Source of the DNA: Bacteroidales bacterium
GTDB taxonomy: Bacteria > Bacteroidota > Bacteroidia > Bacteroidales > F082
Direction: 5' to 3'
Assembly: GCA_017645275.1 (NCBI GenBank)
Contig: JAGCPH010000031.1
Coordinates: forward strand, 1 to 53,795
Length of the DNA: 53,795 nt
Below the pieces are notes generated by a model that was given only the letters and a program-made list of their open reading frames with translations, searched no databases and had not been told where the DNA came from. The position numbers and the translations under genes were made by a program. This document shows, piece by piece, positions 42,401-50,275 of the stretch. How positions within the stretch are numbered: position 1 is the first letter of the stretch; every line of letters begins with the position of its first letter.

Positions 42401-43944
42401 TCGAAACGTGAGCGTTTGTTAGGGTTTGACGGTCCGATCATCCTTGCCGACATGAACGGAATCACCCAGATGGCATACAAGAAGCTGCATGCCAAGGTGA
42501 TGAATATGGCCCATGGGAACAACTTGATGAAATCGCCCATGTTGGTGCCATTCATGATTGCCAGCATCGGGAAGAACATACACGATATCGAGCATGTCGC
42601 GATGAGCATTGATGTCATGAGCTGCTTTGTCGACACTGCCGCCGAATACCAGCGCGAATGCCCTTCGGCCAGCATGTCAGAATATCCGTCGATGACCACC
42701 ACTGAGTCATCGACAATCATACCCAAGACCACAATCAGAGCTGCCAGAGTCACGGTGTTGAGTTCAATACCCAACAGATACATGATGGCCCACGCCGCCG
42801 CGATGCACACCGGCACTGATGTCGACGACACCAAAGCCGTCCTCAACGGGAACAGCATGAGCATCACTATGATAACGATGATGATAGCCTCGATGAGGTC
42901 TTTCAAGAACGACATCACCGACTTATTCACCACCACTGGCTGGTCGGTGATACGATGCACCTTGATGTCGGGCGGCGCCGTCGCAAGGAAAGCGTCGATT
43001 TTCTTGTTCACCTCTTCGCCAAATGCCACCACATTGTATCCTGGACGCATCTCCATCGAGAACATCAGGCAATGGTGGTTGTCGACGAGACTGTCGGAAT
43101 ATTGGATATACTGCGAATTCTCTTTATAACGACGTTCGATACGTGCCACATCACGCAGTTTCACCGACTGTCCGGAGACAGGATCCGAGAACACCACGAT
43201 CTCACTAAGCTCATACATATTGTCGATAGGCACCTCGACATGTATCAAAGCCTGTCCGTCTTGGTTTTCGATATTTCCTGTGATGGTGCGCAAGCTGTGT
43301 GCCGCGAGCTCTGCCGTCACCATACTTGGCGAAATAGCATACTGGGTCATTCGTGCCGGATCCATATAAACGGCAATCTCCTCCTTCTGTTCGCCCACAA
43401 TCTTGATGTTACCCATCGTCTTAATGGTACGCAGCTTCTCAGAAAGTTTGTCGGCAAACTCACGAAGCTCACGCGACGAACGCTGGTCACTCTCGATTGC
43501 CAGCAGCAACGACGACGCGTTTCCGAAGTCATCGATGACAACTGTGGTAAGCACGCCCTTCGGCAGACTTGTCTGTCTGAACAGCTGCAATCCCTGTCGG
43601 ATGCGCGACCATGTCATCTTTGCATCCTTGACATCATTCACCAGATTGACCATGATAATGAGCATGCCGTCTTTCGAATAAGAATATGTCTTGTTTTTAT
43701 CGACATCGGCGAATGTAAACAGATACTGTTCGGTAACACCCGCCACCCTTTGCTCCACCTCTTCGGCAGTGGCACCTGGATATACGACAGCCACCACACC
43801 GGTACGTATCGTCACATCTGGAAACTCGTTCTTCTTCAAGCGAGGAAGAGCGATAAAGCCAAAGATAACGATAACAGCCATGAAGAAGAACACCAGATTG
43901 TTGTTCCTCATAGCCGATTCTACAATATTTCTTTTCTGAGCCAT
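39433..43944 (-). CDS. RND efflux pump fused to a TolC-like outer-membrane channel
   Basis: A single 1503-codon frame. Residues 1-1045 are an AcrB-type RND transporter: signal-like helix with NNNLVFFFMAVIVIFGFI, GATAEEVEQRVAGVTEQ, the proton-relay pair in GMIVDDSVVV (Asp412-Asp413), two periplasmic porter halves and 12 helices. Residues from Met1060 restart with a complete signal peptide (MKKATLIALFAVMTFGLSAQ) followed by an outer-membrane efflux protein (about 440 aa, DVLTLDSCFALARENNAQF, coiled coils, two repeats). No stop lies between. Topology would put the second half in the periplasm and allow signal peptidase to cut it free. Internal starts at 40779 or 40767 are an alternative. It follows the adaptor gene by 24 bp. 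Confidence 0.88.
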   Translation of the reverse strand: MAQKRNIVESAMRNNNLVFFFMAVIVIFGFIALPRLKKNEFPDVTIRTGVVAVVYPGATAEEVEQRVAGVTEQYLFTFADVDKNKTYSYSKDGMLIIMVNLVNDVKDAKMTWSRIRQGLQLFRQTSLPKGVLTTVVIDDFGNASSLLLAIESDQRSSRELREFADKLSEKLRTIKTMGNIKIVGEQKEEIAVYMDPARMTQYAISPSMVTAELAAHSLRTITGNIENQDGQALIHVEVPIDNMYELSEIVVFSDPVSGQSVKLRDVARIERRYKENSQYIQYSDSLVDNHHCLMFSMEMRPGYNVVAFGEEVNKKIDAFLATAPPDIKVHRITDQPVVVNKSVMSFLKDLIEAIIIVIIVMLMLFPLRTALVSSTSVPVCIAAAWAIMYLLGIELNTVTLAALIVVLGMIVDDSVVVIDGYSDMLAEGHSRWYSAAVSTKQLMTSMLIATCSISCMFFPMLAIMNGTNMGDFIKLFPWAIFITLACSFLYAIWVIPFMSARMIGPSNPNKRSRFEKIQAKFFDLLQNGYKRLLNLCFRHKWTTVVVALLSVVVGLFFLTKINIQMLPKAERDSFAVEIHLANGSSLEQTAAVADSLTKILKADKRVKSVTAFLGMASPRFHMTYAPEATPTNAYAQFIVITKSDKATKEMMNEYPQKYENYFPIAQIRFKQMDYQIVNAPVEYYIKGDDYDQLSVVNDSIEAFMKRSPNLFYVHSDFDDTEKVIQVILDIEEATRLGVTQSVLSVYMAGSLTGSSIVALWDGSYNLATTVYTEDVHNIDYEGLGDLLIPTAKPGEWVPLRQVATLVPQFKHNNLPHRNGMKCVTVAADVIPGAGQLKEFDKIDKYIETLNLPDDIIIEKGGSMAVTKETMPSLLMSIMAAVVVMFIVLIIHYKKIGISFLSLSVSVLCIFGSMLGLWMFGLDLSVTAMLGVISLIGIIVRNAIIMYDYAAELREKEHIPVHQAAYDAGLRRMRPIFLTSATTALGVIPMIMAKTLLWEPMGVVICFGTILTFPLVVTVLPVAYCLAFDAGESDKKFWHRLNLRFLKNLDRRDRRNMRRNMKKATLIALFAVMTFGLSAQNTDVLTLDSCFALARENNAQFKTSKLKIEQAQQVKKQVFTKYFPQITANYLGYYAINPLIQYGVNEFSTDEFGQILKAIIEDLQSVGVPIPSEIAFMKKGQGVNGTLIQPIYAGGRIVNGNRLAKLGIEAAELQAEVTERDVLESIESTYYLVLGLQAKVETLETALTLIDSLDHTVDVALRAGLVTKNDQLRVALKRNELKAMQLQLSNGIALASQLLCQEIGIDYPEDGLNLDNDLQKTDMFVEQNDFIRPEIQLLQLQIDAEMYYKRLARGEALPEIGVGAMLTYGNMIQRFYKGNGIFFAKVSVPITQWWETSHKIKEHNLKIEEYEIMQQDLTEKMSLQEKQAYNQMIEAEALLESDKASLNMAQENYHIAEVNYRAGMNTITDVLEANALLLQAQNAITDREISYVTARRRYHDLTGK

Positions 43945-43968
43945 AGCTTCTAATTTGTTGAAAGTTAA

Positions 43969-44988
43969 TTATTGGATAGAAACTCTGGCTCCGTTGTACA
44001 ATTTCTGGTAGCCCACCGTCACGATGGTGTCGCCATACTCCAGACCATTGGTCACCAACACGCCGTTCTTCACGTAATCGCCCACCTCGATGATGCGACG
44101 ATACGACTTGCCGTTTTTCACCATCCAGACAGCTATTCCGTTGGAAACAGTACGAACACATGATGCCGGAACAACTATTCCTATCTTGGCAGTCGAGTTG
44201 AGACTGACTTTCACCACCATCCCTGGCAGCGGGTCTTCTCCGTTAAGGTCGATTTTAGCCTTTACAGTGTAAGTATGTCCAAAAGGATTTGAAACAATAG
44301 CCTTGTCAACGATTGTCACCTCTTTCTCAATATTATTCAATGCATGAACCTCAGCAGTTGCTTTGTCGCCGATGCTTATCATTCCGACTTCTTTTTCAGA
44401 TACTGAAAACTCCACAACAAGTTTATCCATATCAATAAGATAGCAGAATGCCGCAGCAGGATGCATATTTTCTCCAACCACACGTTCTGGCATGCTTATT
44501 ATACCGTCCTGTGGTGCATATATGGTGCAATCCTCAAGATGCTTGCGTGTCGAGATCTCTGTCTGACGGGCTTTTTCAAGGTCTGTCTCCATCTGTACCC
44601 AGCGCACATCACTGATGCCGCCTTCCTCATGCACCTGTTTCAGACGTTCATAGCCGTCCTCTGCCTGATTCAGCGATGCCAAAGCAGCGTCATGCAAGCT
44701 CTTCGCCGTGGTCTCATCAACCTTTGCGACTATATCTCCTTTCTTAACCTTCTGTCCATTACGAACATATATGTCTGTGATAGTTCCACCTAATGGAAAC
44801 GACAATGAAAGCTTCACCTCGCTTTGTAACGTTCCAACATAATTGCGGACATTGATGCCGTCATTCGACCCGACAACTGTAACATTCACCGGAATAGCCG
44901 GATCGTATGTCTGATTGTTGTCTTTTTTCTCACCACATCCTATCAACAAAAATGATAGTGTCAAAATAAGTAAACCTTTTAATCGCAT
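43969..44988 (-). CDS. RND periplasmic adaptor (membrane fusion) lipoprotein
   Basis: This 339-aa protein has a lipoprotein signal (LLIGC, Cys18). It has the adaptor layout: a first barrel-sandwich half (SFPLGGTITDIYVRNGQKVKKG), a helical hairpin (about 90-160), a second lipoyl half (YAPQDGIISM), a beta-barrel domain (KATAEVHALN) and a membrane-proximal domain ending GYQKLYNGARVSIQ. It bridges the inner-membrane pump and the outer-membrane channel encoded just downstream. It is the first gene of the operon; a minus-strand TATTTTTG lies at 45023-45016, partly inside the terminator of the upstream genes. Confidence 0.92.
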   Translation of the reverse strand: MRLKGLLILTLSFLLIGCGEKKDNNQTYDPAIPVNVTVVGSNDGINVRNYVGTLQSEVKLSLSFPLGGTITDIYVRNGQKVKKGDIVAKVDETTAKSLHDAALASLNQAEDGYERLKQVHEEGGISDVRWVQMETDLEKARQTEISTRKHLEDCTIYAPQDGIISMPERVVGENMHPAAAFCYLIDMDKLVVEFSVSEKEVGMISIGDKATAEVHALNNIEKEVTIVDKAIVSNPFGHTYTVKAKIDLNGEDPLPGMVVKVSLNSTAKIGIVVPASCVRTVSNGIAVWMVKNGKSYRRIIEVGDYVKNGVLVTNGLEYGDTIVTVGYQKLYNGARVSIQ

Positions 44989-45022
44989 TTTAAATAAATA
45001 TTATTAATTATGATGCAAAAAT

Positions 45023-45056
45023 AAAAAAAAGTCCACAAAAACTGCAGACTTTTTTT
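45023..45056 (-). terminator. terminator of the peptidase-transporter operon
   Basis: AAAAAAAGTC and GACTTTTTTT pair, with a few further pairs inside; the minus-strand T-run merges with the -7 element of the adaptor gene. Confidence 0.75.
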
Positions 45057-45079
45057 CATTTTTTTAAACTTTTTTGATA

Positions 45080-47212
45080 TTACCTCTCGATTCCCATGTT
45101 GTAAAGGATGAAAGCGTAGATATCTGCTTGTTCCTCAATGACTTTCGCCATCGGTTTGCCGCCGCCGTGACCAGCCTTGCTGTCGATGCGGATTATCTTA
45201 GGCTCGTCGCCTGTCTCGGCCGCTTGGAGTGTCGCCGCATATTTGAACGAATGGGCCGGCACCACGCGGTCGTCGTGATCGGCTGTTGTCACCATGATGG
45301 CTGGATAATGTACGTCCTTGCCGCTCTGAATGTTATGCAATGGCGAATAGGCATACAATGCCTCGAACATCTCCTTGCTGTCGGCGCTGGTGCCATAGTC
45401 CGATGCCCAGTTCCAGCCGATGGTGAAGAGGTGGTAACGGAGCATGTCCATAACTCCCACCTGAGGCACCGCCACGCGCCATAAGTCTGGACGCTGGTTG
45501 ATGCAGGCACCCACCAACAAACCGCCGTTCGAGCCGCCGTTGATAGCCAGATAGTCAGGCGAAGTGTATTTGTTATCAACGAGATACTCGCCTGCCGCGA
45601 TGAAGTCGTCAAACACATTCTGTTTCTGCAGCTTGGTGCCTGCGAGATGCCATTCCTCACCGTATTCGTTGCCGCCACGGAGGTTGGCCATAGCATAAAC
45701 GCCGCCTCTCTCAAGGAACGGGATACGCATCACAGAGAAACCCGGGTTCAAAGTGATGTTGAAGCCACCATAGCCATAAAGCAAAGTAGGGTTCTTGCCA
45801 TCTTTCTTCAAGCCTTTCTTGTAGGTCAGGAACATCGGGACGCGTGTGCCGTCTTTGCTGGTATAGAATATCTGCTCTGTGACATAGTCTTCCGGGGTGA
45901 AATCGACATTCGGAGCACGGAACACTATCGACCTGTTCTGCTCAATATCATAACGATAGATTGTCGTCGGGAATGTGAACGAGGTGAAAGCGTAGAAAAT
46001 CTCAGGTTCCTCGTAGCGGCTCACTATGCCTGTTGAGCCGAATGTCGGGAACTGGATCTCATGCTTCAAGGTGCCGTCGAGCTCATAGACGTAAGCATGG
46101 TTCGATGCATCCTGGTCGTAAGTGACAATGAGCTTGCCTGCGCCCATCTGTGCCGACACCATCACGTTGTTCGCCTCTGGAATCAAGACCTCCCAGTTGT
46201 CAACAGCAGCCTTGTTCAAGTCACTCAAATCAACCACGCAAAGCTGTCCTTTCGGAGCATTGTAGTTGGTCATGACATACATCTTCCCATTGATGATGTC
46301 GATTGGCGAGTAGTTGTAATCCATGTCGAAGGCGATCTGCACGAATTTGCCGTTCGGGTCGGCCATATCACGAATCCACAAGGTGTGTCCTGCACCCTGA
46401 CCACTCTCGTACAAGAACATGTAACGCTCGTCATCAGTCACGCTCACGCCATGGAAATAACGCGGCTGCTCAGGATTTTCATAAAAGAGCTTGTCTTTGT
46501 CCTGCGAATCACCGAGCTTATGGTAGTAAATCTTATGGTTTTCGTTGACATTTGAGAACTCCTTGCCTTCCACCGGTTTGTCGTAGGCGGCATAGAAGAA
46601 ACCGTCTTTGTACCAATCGGCGCCAGTGAACTTCGCCCATTCGATATGGTCTGGAAGTAGCTCCTTGGTGGCGATGTCCATCACATAGATCTCGACCCAG
46701 TCGGAACCGCTGCGCTGTATGGTGTAAGCCAGGTGTTTCCCATCGTTCGACAGACTCAGTCCTCCCAACGAGACTGTGCCGTCATCTGACAGTTTGTTAG
46801 GGTCAAGCAGCACCTCAGGCTCGCCGTCAGGCTCCTGGATGTAGTACACGCTCTGGTTCTGCAAACCGTCGTTTTTGCTGAAGAAATACTTGCCGAAACG
46901 CTTCGACGGCACACCGTATTTCTCATAATCGGCGATTTCCGTCAAGCGGTTTTTCAAGGTCTCCCTCAACGGGATATGGCTCAGGTATTCGTCGGTGAGA
47001 GCACGCTCCGCCTCCACCCATGCCAACGTGGCTGCCGAGGTGTCGTTCTCGAGCCAGCGATAAGGGTCAGCGACCTTCGTTCCGAAATAATCGTCCACGA
47101 CAGTCTCGTCGCGTTCAGCTTTAGGATACTCTTTGATTTTATAACGAGTATCGCATGAGGATAACATCATAATGCCTCCCATGATCAATAAGGTTGTTTT
47201 TAAGATTTTCAT
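45080..47212 (-). CDS. prolyl oligopeptidase (S9A) lipoprotein, copy 2
   Basis: This 710-aa serine peptidase has a lipoprotein signal (MMLSSC, Cys20), the N-terminal S9A segment (YFGTKVADPYRWLE), a seven-bladed propeller (about 75-430) and the hydrolase domain with Ser561 in NGGSNGGLL, the catalytic Asp in ADHDDRVVP (about 645-648) and His682 in KAGHGGGK. Such enzymes cut short peptides after proline. Its ATG overlaps the stop of the BASS transporter gene (ATGA). It is close in sequence to the gene at 48119-50257 throughout, so the pair is a recent duplication with the transporter between them. Confidence 0.93.
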   Translation of the reverse strand: MKILKTTLLIMGGIMMLSSCDTRYKIKEYPKAERDETVVDDYFGTKVADPYRWLENDTSAATLAWVEAERALTDEYLSHIPLRETLKNRLTEIADYEKYGVPSKRFGKYFFSKNDGLQNQSVYYIQEPDGEPEVLLDPNKLSDDGTVSLGGLSLSNDGKHLAYTIQRSGSDWVEIYVMDIATKELLPDHIEWAKFTGADWYKDGFFYAAYDKPVEGKEFSNVNENHKIYYHKLGDSQDKDKLFYENPEQPRYFHGVSVTDDERYMFLYESGQGAGHTLWIRDMADPNGKFVQIAFDMDYNYSPIDIINGKMYVMTNYNAPKGQLCVVDLSDLNKAAVDNWEVLIPEANNVMVSAQMGAGKLIVTYDQDASNHAYVYELDGTLKHEIQFPTFGSTGIVSRYEEPEIFYAFTSFTFPTTIYRYDIEQNRSIVFRAPNVDFTPEDYVTEQIFYTSKDGTRVPMFLTYKKGLKKDGKNPTLLYGYGGFNITLNPGFSVMRIPFLERGGVYAMANLRGGNEYGEEWHLAGTKLQKQNVFDDFIAAGEYLVDNKYTSPDYLAINGGSNGGLLVGACINQRPDLWRVAVPQVGVMDMLRYHLFTIGWNWASDYGTSADSKEMFEALYAYSPLHNIQSGKDVHYPAIMVTTADHDDRVVPAHSFKYAATLQAAETGDEPKIIRIDSKAGHGGGKPMAKVIEEQADIYAFILYNMGIER

Positions 47213-48108
47213 TGATTTAACTTTTTATCATGATACCATAACTGTATGCTGTTAAATAGATTCTGCCACACCGAATACAATGCCGGGAAAATCGCCGCCA
47301 GCGGGTTTAGGTAGGTGTTCGCCATCCATATTCCCATCGCCGAATTCTTCTGTCCGAGCAGCTGTCCGCCCGCAATTATGTCGCCATATTTATAACCGAT
47401 GAACTTACCCAAACCGAACTGTATCACACAGAATATCACCGATGCTATGCCCAGCCATATTATTGGAGAGAGGTTCTCCTTACCTTCCAAAAACATGAAA
47501 TCGATAGTCTGGCCGAGGGTTATAAACAATGCCATCGCCCACAGATAAAACGACAAGCCTTTGATTTTACAAAGGAAATCGTTGACCTTTGGCAGAAATT
47601 TCTGTCCTATCAATGCCACAAAGAACGGTAGCGCTATCACAACGCCTATCTTCCTTAAAATCATCAAAAAAGAAGTCCAAAAAGGTATCTCCTGATGGTT
47701 CCCGATAAACGAGAAATAAATCGGAGCCAACACTGCCACCATGAGATTTCCGATGATGGTGTAGCTCGTCACAGTCTCGCGGTTCGCGCCAAGCAGACAC
47801 GATATCACCACCACCGAAGCCGCCACCGGACAGAGAACGCCAACGAGTATGCCTTGCGCTATCAACTCATTGACATTCAACGCTGTCAGCAGATAATACA
47901 TACCGATGCTCACCACAATCTGATAGAGCATCAGCCATATAGCCATCTTCGAGAAACGTAGTTTCTTCACGTCGACGGCGGCAAAATTCAGCAGCAAAAT
48001 GCTAAAAATCAGGTACGGCACAATCACCTTCAACTGGCCGCACCAAGTGTGAAACAAAAGCCCTAGCACTATGGCTATCGGGAGAACATAGGGACGCAAC
48101 TTATGCAT
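47209..48108 (-). CDS. BASS/SBF-family transporter
   Basis: This 299-aa protein has nine or ten hydrophobic helices and the pattern of bile acid:sodium symporter family members, with LVGVLCPVAASVVVISCLLGAN and the unwound-helix stretch GGQLLGQKNSAMGIWMANTY near residues 240-260. In bacteria such transporters carry organic anions (pantoate, alpha-keto acids, bile acids) with sodium. The gene is placed between two prolyl oligopeptidase genes with a 10-bp gap upstream and a 4-bp overlap downstream, so it is certainly co-transcribed with them. The substrate is unknown. Confidence 0.87.
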   Translation of the reverse strand: MHKLRPYVLPIAIVLGLLFHTWCGQLKVIVPYLIFSILLLNFAAVDVKKLRFSKMAIWLMLYQIVVSIGMYYLLTALNVNELIAQGILVGVLCPVAASVVVISCLLGANRETVTSYTIIGNLMVAVLAPIYFSFIGNHQEIPFWTSFLMILRKIGVVIALPFFVALIGQKFLPKVNDFLCKIKGLSFYLWAMALFITLGQTIDFMFLEGKENLSPIIWLGIASVIFCVIQFGLGKFIGYKYGDIIAGGQLLGQKNSAMGIWMANTYLNPLAAIFPALYSVWQNLFNSIQLWYHDKKLNQ

Positions 48109-48118
48109 TAATCATTTT

Positions 48119-50257
48119 TTAAAAGTCGATTCCCATATTGTAAAGGATAAAAGCGTCTATATCCGCTTGCTCCTCGACGAAACTCATCATAGTCTTTCCT
48201 CCTCCGTGACCAGCATTGTTGTCGATACGGATAATCTTCGGCTGATCGCCTGTCTGTGCCGCCTGTAAAGTGGCTGCATATTTGTACGAGTGTGCCGGAA
48301 CCACACGATCGTCGTGCTCAGCTGTAGTCACCAAGATAGCCGGATAATGCACGTCCTTTCCACTTTGGATGTTATGCAATGGCGAATACGCATACAATGC
48401 CTTGAACATCTCTTCGCTATCCTCACTGGTGCCGTAATCTGATGCCCATGCCCAACCAATGGTGAACTTCTGGTAACGAAGCATATCCATAACACCGACT
48501 TCCGGCACAGCCACGCGGAACAAATCAGGACGCTGGTTGACACATGCAGCTACCGCCAAACCACCATTCGAGCCTCCGTTGATGGCAAGATAATCTGGCG
48601 AAGTATATTGATTATCAATAAGATACTCAGCCGCTGCTATAAAGTCGTCAAACACATTCTGTTTATGCAACTTGGTACCTGCAATATGCCATTCCTCACC
48701 ATATTCCTTACCGCCACGGAGATTAGCCGATGCATAAATGCCGCCACCCTCAATGAACGGAATACGCAATGACGAGAATTCCGGATGCAGAGAGATGTCG
48801 AAACCGCCGTAACCATAAAGCAGTGTCGGGTTATGGCCGTTTTTCTCAGTACCTTTCTTATATGTTATGAACATCGGTACTCTTGTGCCATCCTTGCTGG
48901 TGTAGAACACCTGCTCTGTGATGTAATCTTTCGGGTTAAAATAGACCTTCGGCGCGCGGAACACCTTCGAAGTATTCGATTTCATATCATAACGATAGAT
49001 TGCTGTCGGGAATGTGAACGAGGTGAAAGAATAGAAAATCTCAGGCTCGTCGTAACGGCTAGAAATGTCTATAGTACCAAAGGTAGGTAACTTGATTTCA
49101 TGCTTCAAACTGCCATCAAGTTCATAGACGTACGCATGGTTCGAAGCGTCCTCATCATAAGTCACAATAAGCTTGCCTGCACCCATCTGTGCCACCACTA
49201 TAACATCTTCCGACTCAGGAATCAAAGTCTCCCAATGCTCAACAGTAGCTTTATTCAAGTCTTTGATACTCACCACACACAGCTTCCCTTTAGGTGCTTG
49301 GTAGTCCGTCACGATATACATTTTCCCGTCAATTATGTCAACAGGTGAATAAGTGTAATTCTGGTCAGTAGCTAACAGTATGAATTTACTATTTGGGTTT
49401 CTCAAATCGCGGATCGCCATGGTATGTCCCATCTCATCATCACCGAACTCATACAGAAACATGTAATTCTCATCTTTAGTGATCTCGAAACTGATGAAAT
49501 TTTGAGGATGTTCCGGGTCTTCATAGACGACAACGTCTTTCTCCTGTGGGTCTCCAAGTTTATGATAACAAACCTTCATGTTTTCATTCAACTCTGAAGT
49601 CTCCATACCTGCTGCAGGCTTGCTGTAAGCTGAATAGAAGAATCCGTTTTTATACCACACGGCATTGGAAAACTTGACCCATTCAATATGGTCACGAAGT
49701 GTCTTTTTGGTAGCCACCTCTTTCACATAAATCTCAGTCCAGTCTGAACCGCTGCGATGAACAGTATATGCGAAATATTTGCCATCTTTCGAGAAAGACA
49801 GATCTCCGACCGAAACAGAGCCGTCTTTCGAGAGCTTGTTCGGGTCGAGAAGCACCTCCGGCTCACCACCCTTGACATCCTGCATGTAAAACACGCTTTG
49901 GTTCTGCAAGCCATTGTTCTTACTATAGATATACTTGCCAAAACGTTTCGTCGGGACGCCATATCTCTCATAATTAACTATTTGGGTCAAACGTTCCTTT
50001 ATAACATCCCTCAGTGGAACATGGCTGAAATATTCATTTGTAAGCGCACGCTCAGCCTCTATCCATTCCCTGGTTGCAGCCAAGGTATCGTTCTCAAGCC
50101 AACGGTATGGGTCGGCAACCTTTGTTCCAAAATAATCGTCCACGGCAGTCTCATCGCGCTCAGCCTTGGGATACTCATGTATGGTTTCATGGGTATCGCA
50201 TGCTGTAAACAGTGTAATGCTACCTATTAATAATAGGGCGGTTTTTAAAAACTTCAT
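48119..50257 (-). CDS. prolyl oligopeptidase (S9A) lipoprotein, copy 1
   Basis: This 712-aa paralogue of the gene at 45080-47212 has a lipoprotein signal (LFTAC, Cys20), YFGTKVADPYRWLEND, the propeller, and an intact triad: NGGSNGGLA for Ser, AEHDDRVVP for Asp and NAGHGGGK for His. Differences from copy 2 are spread through the propeller, so substrate range may differ while chemistry is kept. It begins 19 bp after the stop of the aminomutase gene and may be co-transcribed with it. No promoter of the standard form is visible in that gap. Confidence 0.93.
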   Translation of the reverse strand: MKFLKTALLLIGSITLFTACDTHETIHEYPKAERDETAVDDYFGTKVADPYRWLENDTLAATREWIEAERALTNEYFSHVPLRDVIKERLTQIVNYERYGVPTKRFGKYIYSKNNGLQNQSVFYMQDVKGGEPEVLLDPNKLSKDGSVSVGDLSFSKDGKYFAYTVHRSGSDWTEIYVKEVATKKTLRDHIEWVKFSNAVWYKNGFFYSAYSKPAAGMETSELNENMKVCYHKLGDPQEKDVVVYEDPEHPQNFISFEITKDENYMFLYEFGDDEMGHTMAIRDLRNPNSKFILLATDQNYTYSPVDIIDGKMYIVTDYQAPKGKLCVVSIKDLNKATVEHWETLIPESEDVIVVAQMGAGKLIVTYDEDASNHAYVYELDGSLKHEIKLPTFGTIDISSRYDEPEIFYSFTSFTFPTAIYRYDMKSNTSKVFRAPKVYFNPKDYITEQVFYTSKDGTRVPMFITYKKGTEKNGHNPTLLYGYGGFDISLHPEFSSLRIPFIEGGGIYASANLRGGKEYGEEWHIAGTKLHKQNVFDDFIAAAEYLIDNQYTSPDYLAINGGSNGGLAVAACVNQRPDLFRVAVPEVGVMDMLRYQKFTIGWAWASDYGTSEDSEEMFKALYAYSPLHNIQSGKDVHYPAILVTTAEHDDRVVPAHSYKYAATLQAAQTGDQPKIIRIDNNAGHGGGKTMMSFVEEQADIDAFILYNMGIDF

Positions 50258-50275
50258 ATTATATTTGTTATTATA

